Source: RUG11272 sp045226335
GTDB taxonomy: Bacteria > Bacillota > Clostridia > Christensenellales > Aristaeellaceae
DNA length: 64,000 nt
Assembly: GCA_045226335.1 (NCBI GenBank)
Contig: JBGVCH010000034.1
Span: 41,267 to 105,266, forward strand
Direction: 5' to 3'
The position numbers and the translations under genes were made by a program. Below, in pieces: positions 44,198 to 53,416 of the stretch (within the stretch, counting starts at the first letter, position 1; every line of letters begins with the position of its first letter). The notes below the pieces were generated by a model that was given only the letters and a program-made list of their open reading frames with translations, did not search any database and was not told where the DNA came from.

Positions 44198-45297
44198 AAC
44201 GAGTTTTCTGCGGCATTCTGTGCCTTTGCCTGCTGCTGACCTGCGTCCTCACCGCGGCCAGCGCCCACACCACCACCATCAAGGTCCCCACCTCCACCCA
44301 GATCAAGCCGAAGAAGACCCCGCCGCCCGAGCCTGCGGAGACGGTCGAGGCCGCGGAATCTGTGGAAACCGCGGAACCCTCCGCGGAAGCGCCGGTGGAG
44401 ATCCTGCCCCCGGAGACGGAATCCGTCGAGCCCCGGGAGGAGGCTTCCGAAGAGGCTTCCGTTGAGGAAACGACGGAGGCGGAAGAAGAAAAAGAGAGAA
44501 AACCGCTGCTGCGGGTCCACCAGATCGACATCGGCTGCGGCGACGCCTACCTGCTGACGGTGGAGGACACCGTGATCCTGGTGGACTGCGGAACCAACAC
44601 CACGGATCCCATCCGGGAGCGGCACACCAACGCGCCGCTGTTCGACTACCTGGAAGCCAGCGGCATCGACCACATGGACGCGCACTTCGTCACCCACTGG
44701 CACAACGACCACTGCTACAACGTGGACACACTCTCCAGGCTTTACGGTACGGAAGACACTGTGGTCTACGGTCCCTCGGAGAAGATCTACGCGGAATTCA
44801 GGAACCTGCCCAACGGCGTGTACCGCCAGCTGAAGAACGGCGACCGGCTGACCGTCGGCCCGCTGGAGATCCTGTGCGTCGGGCCGGCCCGCAGCAGGAT
44901 CACCGGCGAGAAAAACATCGATTCCCTGAACTTCATCGTCTATTACGGGGAGCACACCTTCATGTTCACCGGCGACTGGGTGGATCGGACCGTGCGCACC
45001 CGCTGGGAGCAGGAGATCACCGACATCGATGTGTTCTCCTTCCCGCACCACGCCCTGAAGCCCATCGCCATCAACAAGGAGACCTACGCGGTCATCAACC
45101 CGCGGGTGGTGATGATCCCCAGCAACGAGCGGGGCAACGCCCGGGAGTTCGCGCTGTACACGGCCCGCGTGAAGCGGGATGCCGTCTACCTCAGCGGCAA
45201 GGAAGGCAATGCCCTGGTGACCAGTGACGGGGTGGACCTGTGGACGGCCACCTGGGTGACTCCGGGGACCCTTTCCCTGGGGGACAAGGTCCCGTGA
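44194..45297 (+). CDS. Exported metallo-beta-lactamase-fold protein with acidic linker (ComEC C-domain-like)
   Basis: This 367-residue protein has a signal peptide (cleavage after ASA), a Thr/Pro then Glu-rich linker (30-102), and a metallo-beta-lactamase fold with the metal motif THWHNDH (His168, His170, Asp172, His173), then FMFTGDW and FSFPHHAL. The fold resembles the ComEC hydrolase domain and similar secreted nucleases or hydrolases. The substrate is unknown. It overlaps trpS by ATGA and is followed after 14 bases by a paralogue without the linker. Confidence 0.82.
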   Translation: MKRVFCGILCLCLLLTCVLTAASAHTTTIKVPTSTQIKPKKTPPPEPAETVEAAESVETAEPSAEAPVEILPPETESVEPREEASEEASVEETTEAEEEKERKPLLRVHQIDIGCGDAYLLTVEDTVILVDCGTNTTDPIRERHTNAPLFDYLEASGIDHMDAHFVTHWHNDHCYNVDTLSRLYGTEDTVVYGPSEKIYAEFRNLPNGVYRQLKNGDRLTVGPLEILCVGPARSRITGEKNIDSLNFIVYYGEHTFMFTGDWVDRTVRTRWEQEITDIDVFSFPHHALKPIAINKETYAVINPRVVMIPSNERGNAREFALYTARVKRDAVYLSGKEGNALVTSDGVDLWTATWVTPGTLSLGDKVP

Positions 45298-45311
45298 CGG
45301 GAGGCGAGGCC

Positions 45312-46190
45312 ATGACCCGGAAGATGATCCGGCTGCTGGCGCTGCTGTTCCTCTGCCTGGCGGCGGGGACAGCTCTGGCGGAGCCCGACCTGCTCTACCT
45401 CCATCAGATCGCCATCGGGCACGCGGACGCCTACCTGCTGACGGTGGGGGATACCGTGGTGATCGTGGACGCCGGCCTGGACACGGACGCGAATGCGGAC
45501 ACCAACGGCCGCCTGTTCGACTATTTCGAGGCTCTGGGCATTGACCACGTGGACGCGCACTTCGTCACCCACTGGCACAACGACCACGCCTACAACGTCA
45601 ACGCCATCAATGAGATGGCCGGCCGGGAGGACACCGTGGTGTACGGCACCTCCGCGGAACTGCCGGAGCGCTTTCAGCCCCTGGTCCACGGCTGTTACCG
45701 GCAGCTGAAGGACGGGGACCGGGTCACGGTGGGACCGCTGGAGATCCTGTGCGTGGGCCCGGCCGCCGACGACCTGGACGGGACCAACAACCGGCACTCC
45801 CTTAATTTCATCGTGTACTACGGACAGCATACCTTCATGTTCACCGGCGACTGGGTGGACGGGTCGGTGAACACCCGCTGGAGGGAAGCCATCACGGACA
45901 TCGACGTGCTGTCCTTCCCGCACCACGGCCTCACGCCCATCTGCATGACCAGCCCCGCGATCCGGACCATGAGCCCCCGGGTGGTGCTGATCCCTGGCCC
46001 GCTGAAGAACGAGAAGAACGTGAAGAACTTCATGCTCAACGAATCCAGTATCCGCTTCTATCCCCGCTTTTACTCCAACAACGACGGCAACATTTTGGTG
46101 ATCAGCGACGGCGTCACCCTCCGCACGGCCTACGGCGTCCGGCCCGGCGAACTGCCGGAGGGCAAGGCGGTCAAGGAGCGGAAGCCGTGA
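45312..46190 (+). CDS. Exported metallo-beta-lactamase-fold protein, paralogue
   Basis: This 292-residue protein has a signal peptide (cleavage after ALA) followed directly by the hydrolase domain. It shares long blocks with the preceding protein: LLTVGDTVVIVDAG, HFVTHWHNDHAYNV, PLEILCVGPA, YGQHTFMFTGDWVD and LSFPHHGL. It is a tandem duplication product. GGAGGCGAGG lies before the ATG at 45312; the frame is open to 45240 but that overlaps the upstream gene. The function is unknown; a cell-wall or nucleic-acid phosphodiester substrate is possible. Confidence 0.82.
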   Translation: MTRKMIRLLALLFLCLAAGTALAEPDLLYLHQIAIGHADAYLLTVGDTVVIVDAGLDTDANADTNGRLFDYFEALGIDHVDAHFVTHWHNDHAYNVNAINEMAGREDTVVYGTSAELPERFQPLVHGCYRQLKDGDRVTVGPLEILCVGPAADDLDGTNNRHSLNFIVYYGQHTFMFTGDWVDGSVNTRWREAITDIDVLSFPHHGLTPICMTSPAIRTMSPRVVLIPGPLKNEKNVKNFMLNESSIRFYPRFYSNNDGNILVISDGVTLRTAYGVRPGELPEGKAVKERKP

Positions 46191-46247
46191 GGCGATCCCC
46201 GCGATGGCGTTTCTCCCCGCCTGACCTTCCCCGGATGGAGGTTCACC

Positions 46248-47672
46248 ATGAAGATCTGCAAGCCGCTCCTGCTGACGCTGCTGATGCTCCTGGCCGCTGC
46301 CGGCCATGCCGCGGCCATGGAGCTGACCGCCGGGCGCATCAACCCCTTCGCGGAGAACGAGCTGACCGTGGTCTGTGATCAGCCCGGCCTGCTGACCATC
46401 CGTGTGGCCGGCTACATGGACGCCGTGACGGACCTGCCTGTGGAGGCCGGGAAAACCACCGTCACCTGGCGCGCACTGTCCTGGGGCGGCGAACCGATCA
46501 CCATGGGGCTGGTGCAGCTGTACGCGGACCTGACCCCCGCGGAAGGCCCGGTCCAGACCGTTCACCGGCAGGTCCGGGTGTGGAGAGCCCGTCCCGCTGT
46601 GCTCTGCTGCCTGCCGGAGCAGTCCACCTGGGTCATCGGCGGCGATCCGATGCGGGTGGAGGTGGGCGTCAGCGCCGAGGGCAACGTCCAGATGGCGCTG
46701 GTCCCCGCGGCGGGAGGCGAGGCTGTCTGGGTTTGGGGAGGACAGGTCAAGCCGGGGAAGAACCTGGCCAGGGTCACCTGGAACTGGACCCGTCCCCGGG
46801 CGCCGCTGGAGCCGGGAGATTACGTGCTCCGGGCGTGGACCCGGGCCTGCCCGGACTGGATCGTGGAGACACCTGTGACCCTGACCGCCGAAAAACCGGG
46901 CTCCGATGCGCTCTTCCTCACCGGGCCGGTGCTTCCGGAGGACCCGGAGGACGAGGCCGCGGTCTGGGCAGCCATCACCGCGCCGGCGGTGGTGGGCACG
47001 GGCTTTGAACAGCACAAGCTCCACCTGCTGGCGGAGAAGAATGTCCGCGGGAAAGTCGTGGGCGACGTCTACCGGGCCACCGTGGCCCTGACGGTGCTGG
47101 AGCTCGGCGAGGACGGCTGGGCCCGGGTGGGAGCCTGGGGCAATGGCGGCGGCGAGTACATCGAGGGCTATGTGAAGCAGAGCGAGCTGACGGTGGCCAT
47201 GCCCAACGTCCGCTACGGCGTGCTGGTGGACAAGCGCACCCAGGAGCTCCGGGTCTATGAGGACGGCCGCTGCATCGGCAGGGTGGCCGTCTCCACCGGC
47301 TTTCAGCTGACAGGCAAATACCTGCTCAACAGCGAGACCCGCGCGGGGGCTTATTTCATCGGGAGCCGCTGGAACAGCTTCGCCACGGAGGGCGTCACCT
47401 ATCAGTATCCCATGCGCATCGACGGCCTGAACCTGATCCACCAGGTGGGCTGGCGGACCCGGATGAGCATTCCGGACGGTCTGGCGGCCCAGGAAGCCGC
47501 GCTGGGCACCAAGGCCAGCCACGGCTGCATTCGGGTGGCCCGCACGGCCGGAGAGGGCGGCATCAACGCCTTCTGGCTTTGGACGCACCTGGGCAAGAAC
47601 ACCAAGGTGCTGGTGATCGATGACCCGGAGGCGCGCCACGAACGGCTGGACGAGCTGGGCATTGCGTACTGA
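46248..47672 (+). CDS. Secreted L,D-transpeptidase (YkuD) with SH3-like domain
   Basis: This 474-residue protein has a signal peptide (cleavage near AAA-ME) and two FlgD/Ig-like beta modules (about 25-110 and 110-215). A bacterial SH3-like segment (about 245-315; GYVKQSEL) follows. The C-terminal YkuD catalytic domain (about 320-474) has VLVDKRTQELRVYEDG and the active site ASHGCIRV with Cys427. It probably makes 3-3 peptidoglycan cross-links or attaches proteins to the wall. It lies 57 bases after the hydrolase pair and is followed by a terminator, so it may be the last gene of the trpS transcript. Confidence 0.88.
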   Translation: MKICKPLLLTLLMLLAAAGHAAAMELTAGRINPFAENELTVVCDQPGLLTIRVAGYMDAVTDLPVEAGKTTVTWRALSWGGEPITMGLVQLYADLTPAEGPVQTVHRQVRVWRARPAVLCCLPEQSTWVIGGDPMRVEVGVSAEGNVQMALVPAAGGEAVWVWGGQVKPGKNLARVTWNWTRPRAPLEPGDYVLRAWTRACPDWIVETPVTLTAEKPGSDALFLTGPVLPEDPEDEAAVWAAITAPAVVGTGFEQHKLHLLAEKNVRGKVVGDVYRATVALTVLELGEDGWARVGAWGNGGGEYIEGYVKQSELTVAMPNVRYGVLVDKRTQELRVYEDGRCIGRVAVSTGFQLTGKYLLNSETRAGAYFIGSRWNSFATEGVTYQYPMRIDGLNLIHQVGWRTRMSIPDGLAAQEAALGTKASHGCIRVARTAGEGGINAFWLWTHLGKNTKVLVIDDPEARHERLDELGIAY

Positions 47673-47715
47673 TCCAAGCGCACTTTCAGGGTATCTGTAC
47701 GAAAAGCAGAGACAA

Positions 47716-47760
47716 AAAGGTCCGGGCGGACGGGGATGACCCCATCGCGCCCGGACCTTT
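47716..47760. terminator. Bidirectional terminator
   Basis: AAAGGTCCGGGCG (47716-47728) pairs perfectly with CGCCCGGACCTTT (47748-47760). It lies between the convergent L,D-transpeptidase and BspA-like genes; the minus side continues TT. Confidence 0.88.
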
Positions 47761-47776
47761 GCCGTTTGCCGCTCCG

Positions 47777-48604
47777 TCAGAAGCCGGTGTATGTATATGG
47801 CTGGCCCACGCTAACGCAGAACTGTTCCGCGGCGGAGCCGGGGGTGACGGTCAGCACCAGCTTCCCGCACCAGAAGAAGGCCGTGTCCGCCAGGAAGGCC
47901 ACCCCTTCCGGGATGGTCAGGGCGGAGAGGCCGGCGCAGTAGTAGAAGGCGTAGGCCTCGATGTCGGTCAGGCTGTCCGGCAGGAGGACGTAGGTCAGGT
48001 CCTTGCAGCCGGCGAAGGCGTAGGCCCCGATGATCTCCGTGCCCTCCCGGACCCTGAATTCCACGCGCTCCGGGGCCTTCAGGCAGGCCACCAGCCGGGC
48101 GCCGTCCCGGGCGTACAGCGCGTCGTCCTCCAGGAAGAGGGCGCCGTTGCCGTCGGCCAGGGTCAGGGACCCCAGCACCGTGCAGTAGGCCACGGGATTG
48201 GCGCCCACGGTCTCCACCCCGACGGGGATGGTCAGCTCCGGCAGGGCGGTGCAGAGGATGAACGCGCACTCGCCGATCTCCCGCAGGCTCTCGGGCAGGG
48301 TGACCCGGGTGAGGCCCGAACAGGAGGCAAAGGCATACCCGCCGATGGCGGTGAGGCCCTCCGGCAGGGTGACGGAGGTCAGCTCCTGATGGCTCTCGAA
48401 AGCCCAGCGGCCGACGGAGGTCACCGGGATCCCGTTGATCTCGGCCGGAACAGTCAGGTCGGCGCTTCCGCCGGTATAGCCGGTGATTTCCAGCGTACCG
48501 TCCTCTTTCACGGTCCACGTGAAGGCGGCGGGGTCCTCCGCCAGGGCGGGCACAAGGGCCAGCAGCGTCAGAATGGCCGCCAGCAGCAGCGCGGTTTTCC
48601 GCAT
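47777..48604 (-). CDS. Secreted BspA-like leucine-rich-repeat protein
   Basis: This 275-residue protein has a signal peptide (cleavage after ALA). A short beta domain (TWTVKEDGTLEITGYTGG) is followed by LRR_5 repeats with the pattern ..AFASCSGLTRVTLPESL.., ..IGAYAFAGCKDLTYVLLPDSL.., ..IEAYAFYYCAGLSALTIPEGV... These repeats are common in surface proteins of gut Clostridia and mediate binding. A GGAGGGAGATG ribosome site precedes the start. It shares a divergent promoter region with the transglutaminase-LRR gene. Confidence 0.88.
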   Translation of the reverse strand: MRKTALLLAAILTLLALVPALAEDPAAFTWTVKEDGTLEITGYTGGSADLTVPAEINGIPVTSVGRWAFESHQELTSVTLPEGLTAIGGYAFASCSGLTRVTLPESLREIGECAFILCTALPELTIPVGVETVGANPVAYCTVLGSLTLADGNGALFLEDDALYARDGARLVACLKAPERVEFRVREGTEIIGAYAFAGCKDLTYVLLPDSLTDIEAYAFYYCAGLSALTIPEGVAFLADTAFFWCGKLVLTVTPGSAAEQFCVSVGQPYTYTGF

Positions 48605-48645
48605 GACATCTCCCTCCGTTCCGGCGCGGGTCGGCGCCTGCGTTC

Positions 48646-48674
48646 ATCATAGCACATCCCGCCCTCCCGCGCAA
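48646..48674 (-). promoter_or_regulatory. Promoter for the BspA-like gene
   Basis: On the minus strand, TTGCGC (48669-48674) and TATGAT (48646-48651) are 17 bp apart. Confidence 0.55.
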
Positions 48675-48693
48675 GCCGCGGCCCGGGGGTCGC

Positions 48694-48722
48694 TTGACGT
48701 GTTACAATTGTTTTGATACAAT
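48694..48722 (+). promoter_or_regulatory. Promoter for the transglutaminase-LRR gene
   Basis: TTGACG (48694-48699) and TACAAT (48717-48722) are 17 bp apart, 30 bases before the start, divergent from the BspA-like promoter. Confidence 0.65.
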
Positions 48723-48752
48723 AACCTCATCAGAGGCAGGAGGGACCTGAAG

Positions 48753-50309
48753 ATGAAACGGACATGGAAGCTCTGGGCGCTGCCGGTGCTGATCCTGGCG
48801 GCCTTGCTGGCATTCACGGCCTCCGCGCTGGCGGATATGCCGTCCAACCCCTATCGGCCGGAATCGGAGATGATGAACCGGCTGTTCAATCGCCGCGCCT
48901 GGCTTTACGGCATCAGTTTCGACGAACTGCAGTCGCCGTCGATGGAACAGATCGGCGCCTGGTCCGTGACCGTGGATCAGGACCTGATCACCGAGCACGG
49001 CGCCGCCACCCGGATGCTGGTCTACTTCATGTCCGTGGACGCGACCGGCTCCTACACCACCTTCTATCGCTCCGGCGACAACAGCGTGGTGGACACCGTC
49101 GTCTCCCCGACATTCGTCGCCCCGGGCTCGTACCGGCTGGCGGTCTACGTCTACCTGGCGGACGGGGAGAGCTACGCCGGATACCAGGACATCGTGATCG
49201 CCGAGGACGGCGTTCACCCCACCGTGGCGCAGAAGGTTCAGCAGATCGTGTCCCAGTGCAGGGTGCAGGGGGATGACTGGCAGACCGCCCTGAACATGCA
49301 CGACTGGCTGACCAGCCACGCCTACTACGACCTGACGTATTCCTATTACGGCGCGGAGGACGTGCTCTTCCGGGGCTTTGGCGTCTGCGACAGCTATTCG
49401 AAGGCCTACCAGTTCCTGCTGAACGCCGCCGGGATCCCCAACGAGCGGGTCTTCAGCGAGACCCACGCCTGGAACATTGCGCAGTTTGACGGCAAGTGGT
49501 ATCACATCGACGTCACCTGGGACGACCCCTCCGGCTCGTCTGCGGCGGTCAGCGGCAATGAGACGCACACTTATTTCTGCGTGAACGACGACTTGCTCTA
49601 TGGCATGCTGGATGACCGGAGCGTTCATGTGACGGAGCCGTCCTGCGTCGGCACCTGCGTCTCCCTGGACGCCTGGCACCCGATCCACACGGGAGAGTGG
49701 CGGAATTACGGTGTTTACTTCAGCGCGCCGGAAATCCTGAACTATGCCGACCTGATGGCGGAGCAGGTCCAGGCCGGGGACGCCTCCTTTACCGTCACCG
49801 CAGACGCCTTCTATCCCACCAGCGTCACACAGACCGGGGGCGGCGGCTACAGCTACTTCGGATACAACGCGACCAATGCCACGGCCAAGCGCAACCGGTA
49901 TATCTTTGCCCTGGGCCTCAGCGCGAAGGGGCTGCCCCTGAACGCGACCGACACCCTGCGGGTCAACGCCTCCTTCAACACGTCCACCCTGGTGTTTTCC
50001 GTCACGGTCCTGGGCTGGATGAACGCCGGGACGGGGTCGCTGGACCTCCCCGCCGACCTGACGGAGATCGGCGACAGCGCCTTTGAGGGCACCGACGCCG
50101 CCAGCGTGACGGTGCCGTTCGGCTGCCTTTCCATCGGCGATTATGCCTTCGCCAACAGCAGCGTGCAGTACGTGGAGATCCCCAATCCCGCCACTCAGAT
50201 CGGCGAGGGCGCCTTCGACGGCTGCTCCCCCCTGATGATCATCGCGCCGGACGGCAGTGAAGCCGCGGATTACGCGGAGGAGAACGGCATCCTGCGCCTG
50301 CGGCCCTGA
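48753..50309 (+). CDS. Secreted transglutaminase-like protein with LRR tail
   Basis: This 518-residue protein has a signal peptide (cleavage after ALA). A beta domain (about 60-150) is followed by a transglutaminase-like papain-fold domain with the full triad: Cys212 (GFGVCDSYSKAY), His238 (ETHAWN) and Asp253 (YHIDVTWDDP). After another beta segment it ends in two to three LRR_5 repeats (LTEIGDSAFEGT, LSIGDYAFANS, QIGEGAFDGC). It could cross-link or cleave surface proteins. It is divergent from the BspA-like gene, whose repeats it shares, suggesting one surface function. Confidence 0.86.
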   Translation: MKRTWKLWALPVLILAALLAFTASALADMPSNPYRPESEMMNRLFNRRAWLYGISFDELQSPSMEQIGAWSVTVDQDLITEHGAATRMLVYFMSVDATGSYTTFYRSGDNSVVDTVVSPTFVAPGSYRLAVYVYLADGESYAGYQDIVIAEDGVHPTVAQKVQQIVSQCRVQGDDWQTALNMHDWLTSHAYYDLTYSYYGAEDVLFRGFGVCDSYSKAYQFLLNAAGIPNERVFSETHAWNIAQFDGKWYHIDVTWDDPSGSSAAVSGNETHTYFCVNDDLLYGMLDDRSVHVTEPSCVGTCVSLDAWHPIHTGEWRNYGVYFSAPEILNYADLMAEQVQAGDASFTVTADAFYPTSVTQTGGGGYSYFGYNATNATAKRNRYIFALGLSAKGLPLNATDTLRVNASFNTSTLVFSVTVLGWMNAGTGSLDLPADLTEIGDSAFEGTDAASVTVPFGCLSIGDYAFANSSVQYVEIPNPATQIGEGAFDGCSPLMIIAPDGSEAADYAEENGILRLRP

Positions 50310-50342
50310 GCCCGGCGACTTTCACCGAAACGGGAGACGCTC

Positions 50343-51686
50343 ATGCAAAAAAACGACCTGCTGACCCTGACGTGCGAGAGCCTGGGGGCGGATCTGGAAG
50401 GTGTGTGCCGGGCGGACGGCATGGCTGTTTTCGTGCCCGGCCTGCTGCCCGGCGAGACCGGCGCGGTTCGCATTGTGAAAGTGCAGCCGCGCTTTGCCTT
50501 TGGCCGGCTGATGTCCCTGACCGGCGTGCCTTCGCCGGACAGACGGGAGCCGGACTGCCCGGCCTGGCCCCGCTGCGGCGGCTGCGCCGGGCGGCACATG
50601 CGCTATGAGGCCACCCTGGCGGCCAAGCGGCAGCAGGTGGCGGACTGTTTCCGGCGCATTGGACATCTGACGGTGGAAGTGCCGCCGGTGCTGGGCATGG
50701 CGGAGCCCTTCCGCTACCGCAACAAGACCGCCCTGCCCGTGGGCGGCACCGCGGAGGCGCCGGTGATCGGCTTCTACGCCCCCCGCAGCCACGTCATCAT
50801 CCCTGCGGCGGACTGCCCCAACGCCATGCCCCCGGCCCCGACCATCGGCCACGCGCTGCTGGACTGGATGCGCCGCTTCCGGATCGCCCCCTATCGGGAG
50901 GAGACCCGGAAGGGCCTGATCCGGCACCTGGTGGTCCGGGTGAACCGCGCCGGGGAGGCCGTGGCCTGTGTGGCGGCCAACGCGGAGAGGCTGCCCCATG
51001 AGGCGGAGCTGGCTGAGGCCCTGATGAGGGCCGGGGCCATCGGCGCGGTGCTGAACGTGAACCGCGCCGACACCAACGTGATCCTGGGCCCGGACTTCCG
51101 CACGCTGGCGGGGCGCGACGCCCTGACGGACACTCTCTGCGGCCTGACCTTCGAGGTCTCCACCCCGGCCTTCTTTCAGGTGAATCCGGTCCAGACGGAG
51201 GTGCTGTACGGCCTGGCCCTGGATTTCGCCGGGCTGACCGCGGAGAAGACCCTCTGCGACGTCTACTGCGGCGCGGGCACCATCACGCTGATGATGGCCC
51301 GGCACTGCCGCACGGCCCTGGGCATCGAGGTGGTCCGGCAGGCGGTGGAGAACGCCCGGGAGAACGCCAAGCGCAACGGCATCGGCAACGCGGACTTCCG
51401 CGCGGGGAAGGCGGAGGAACTGCTGCCGGCCCTGGTGCGGGAAGGCCTGCGCCCCGATGTGCTGACGGTGGACCCGCCCCGGAAGGGCCTGGATCCCGCC
51501 GTCATCGACGCCATGGACGCCGCCTCCCCGGCGCGCATCGTCTACGTGTCCTGCAACCCCGCCACCCTGGCCCGGGACGCCGGCCTCCTGGCGGGGAAGG
51601 GCTGGCGCGTGGACCGCGTGCAGCCGGTGGACATGTTCTGCTGGACTGGCGGGGTGGAGACGGTATGCCTGCTGACCAAAGCCTGA
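50343..51686 (+). CDS. 23S rRNA (uracil-5-)-methyltransferase, RumA/RlmD type
   Basis: This 447-residue SAM-dependent enzyme methylates C5 of a 23S rRNA uridine. An N-terminal TRAM domain leads to the iron-sulfur cysteines Cys72, Cys78, Cys81 and Cys159. The SAM motif is DVYCGAGTITL, then TVDPPRKGLD, and the nucleophile Cys404 lies in YVSCNPATLARD. In Firmicutes one such protein may modify both U747 and U1939 (RlmCD). It starts 33 bases after the transglutaminase gene with no terminator between. Confidence 0.93.
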   Translation: MQKNDLLTLTCESLGADLEGVCRADGMAVFVPGLLPGETGAVRIVKVQPRFAFGRLMSLTGVPSPDRREPDCPAWPRCGGCAGRHMRYEATLAAKRQQVADCFRRIGHLTVEVPPVLGMAEPFRYRNKTALPVGGTAEAPVIGFYAPRSHVIIPAADCPNAMPPAPTIGHALLDWMRRFRIAPYREETRKGLIRHLVVRVNRAGEAVACVAANAERLPHEAELAEALMRAGAIGAVLNVNRADTNVILGPDFRTLAGRDALTDTLCGLTFEVSTPAFFQVNPVQTEVLYGLALDFAGLTAEKTLCDVYCGAGTITLMMARHCRTALGIEVVRQAVENARENAKRNGIGNADFRAGKAEELLPALVREGLRPDVLTVDPPRKGLDPAVIDAMDAASPARIVYVSCNPATLARDAGLLAGKGWRVDRVQPVDMFCWTGGVETVCLLTKA

Positions 51687-51735
51687 ACCGCCCACACATC
51701 GGCGTTTTCCGTGTCCGCGGAACGGAGAAAAGAAA

Positions 51736-52380
51736 ATGATGATTGAAACGCCAAGGCTGATTATCCGGCTCTTCCGGGAGGAAGACGCCGACGCGCTGTA
51801 CAGGATCAAAACAGACCCGCAGGTGACGGCGTACTGCCCGGATTTTCTGGATGTTGACGCGGGGCGCGCGGATATGCCGGGGTATATCCGCGCATTCGCG
51901 GAGATCGAGCATACCGGAGATCCTGATGCGTGGCGCTGTTATGCGGTTGAAAACAGGATCACCGGCGACGTCATGGGCGCCCTGACCTTCGGCAAACAGA
52001 ACATGCTCCGTGAATACGAGCTGGGATGGATGATGCTCCGCGCATACAGCGGGAACGGCTACGCGGCCGAGGCGGCGGAAGCCCTGGCCGAGTATGTCTG
52101 CAGGCTGCGCGGGATCGATTATCTCATCGCCGTCATGGATGTGGACAATCCGGCTTCCCGCAGGACCGCCGAAAAAAGCGGGTTCCGGCTCTTTGAGAAG
52201 AGAACGGTCTACGATTACCGGTATAACCGGTACTGTGACGATTACTATTATTTCCGCAGGTATTGGTCCGGCAGCACGCTGAAAGACCGGTTTTACGGGG
52301 ATTCACCCTATTACGGGCGTTCCGCATCCGGCCCAAAGGAAGGACAGAGAGGACATGGACACCCCCGAAAGGACAGCTGA
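51736..52380 (+). CDS. GNAT acetyltransferase (RimJ/RimL-like)
   Basis: This 214-residue N-acetyltransferase fold protein uses acetyl-CoA. ETPRLIIRLFREEDADALY is the RimJ/L start. The acetyl-CoA loop reads LRAYSGNGYAAEAAEALAEY, a weak match to the usual Q/RxxGxG/A, and the C-terminal motif is DVDNPASRRTAEKSGFRL. Acceptor unknown. Its last 26 bases overlap the start of the APH-like kinase gene, so the two are translated together. Confidence 0.85.
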   Translation: MMIETPRLIIRLFREEDADALYRIKTDPQVTAYCPDFLDVDAGRADMPGYIRAFAEIEHTGDPDAWRCYAVENRITGDVMGALTFGKQNMLREYELGWMMLRAYSGNGYAAEAAEALAEYVCRLRGIDYLIAVMDVDNPASRRTAEKSGFRLFEKRTVYDYRYNRYCDDYYYFRRYWSGSTLKDRFYGDSPYYGRSASGPKEGQRGHGHPRKDS

Positions 52381-53287
52381 AACCGCAGATCGGATCATTC
52401 GGCATCACTTCGGCTGCGGCGCAGACGAAATCAGGGAGGTCGGGCACAGGACCAACAACCTCGTCTGTTCCTTTACGGCGGCGGGCGGCCGGTATTTCCT
52501 GAAGCTGTTCAGAAGCAGGGACTGGCCGGAGGACGGGAAGATCCCGTTTGTTTATCAGTGCCTGGCCCGGCACGGGATTCCGCATGCCGAACTGATCGCG
52601 TACAGCCGGGACGACGCGATCCGCCCCGGCGGCTATTTGATCGAGCGCAGGGTGGAAGGCACGTCGGCGGACCGGGTGCAGATGGACCGGGAGCAGGAGG
52701 CCGGGTTTTATGCCGGGCTGGCGGAGCTGGTGTCCGACCTGCATCGCATCGGCATCACGAACTACGGGTATATCGGCAGCGGCATCGCCTGTTATGACAG
52801 GATTGACGACTTCTTTCGGGATGAGTGGGAAAGGCTTGAAGACGAACTGAAGGACACGCTGCCGGAAGCTCAGATCGAAACGCTGAAAGGGCGATTCTTC
52901 GGCGTGATGCGAGGCTTTGAGGATCTGCCCCCGGTTCTGTGCCACGGCGATCTGTCCAGGAAAAACGTCATCATCGGGGATCATGGCGGGAACACGCTGA
53001 TCGACTGGGATGATGCCATCGCCCTGAACTGGATGGCGGATGTATCCCGGCTGACCTTCCGGATGCGTCTGGATGAAAGCGAACAGGCGTATTCGCTTTT
53101 TCGGAGCAGCTTTTTGGAGCATTACCGCGCTTCATCCGGCCGGGCCGGATTCGATCTGTTTGAAAGCGCCTATCACATCTACCTGGCCCTGGACTTTCTG
53201 ATTTTTGCGCGGAAGGTGGGGGACAGGGAAACGGAAAGGCGGCTGAAGGGCTGGCTCGGGGGTATGGCGGAGGTGCAGGCGGAATAG
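52355..53287 (+). CDS. APH-family small-molecule kinase
   Basis: This 310-residue protein has the aminoglycoside/choline phosphotransferase fold. The nucleotide lobe reads VCSFTAAGGRYFLKLFR. The catalytic loop LCHGDLSRKNVII and the metal loop LIDWDDA are intact. The substrate is unknown; homologues phosphorylate antibiotics, choline, sugars or spectinomycin-like compounds. It overlaps the GNAT gene by 26 bases and is followed by a terminator. Confidence 0.85.
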   Translation: MDTPERTAETADRIIRHHFGCGADEIREVGHRTNNLVCSFTAAGGRYFLKLFRSRDWPEDGKIPFVYQCLARHGIPHAELIAYSRDDAIRPGGYLIERRVEGTSADRVQMDREQEAGFYAGLAELVSDLHRIGITNYGYIGSGIACYDRIDDFFRDEWERLEDELKDTLPEAQIETLKGRFFGVMRGFEDLPPVLCHGDLSRKNVIIGDHGGNTLIDWDDAIALNWMADVSRLTFRMRLDESEQAYSLFRSSFLEHYRASSGRAGFDLFESAYHIYLALDFLIFARKVGDRETERRLKGWLGGMAEVQAE

Positions 53288-53371
53288 ACTGTGGGGAACG
53301 CCGCGGCTATTGAGAAGGCGCCAAGGCATTTTCGGATGATTCCCTGAAATGATCCTTCGAACGGGGTCTTC

Positions 53372-53410
53372 AAAAACACCTTCCCGGGTTCGCGTTCCGG
53401 AAGGTGTTTT
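53372..53410 (+). terminator. Terminator after the APH-like gene, next to the intron insertion
   Basis: AAAACACCTTCC (53373-53384) pairs perfectly with GGAAGGTGTTTT (53399-53410). The group II intron begins 6 bases later. Confidence 0.85.
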
Positions 53411-53416
53411 CTTCGA

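Noticed and set aside
44000..46200. Tandem metallo-beta-lactamase-fold genes as antibiotic resistance beta-lactamases
   Set aside because: The HWHNDH motif and layout resemble ComEC-type or other exported hydrolases more than class B beta-lactamases; resistance is not supported.
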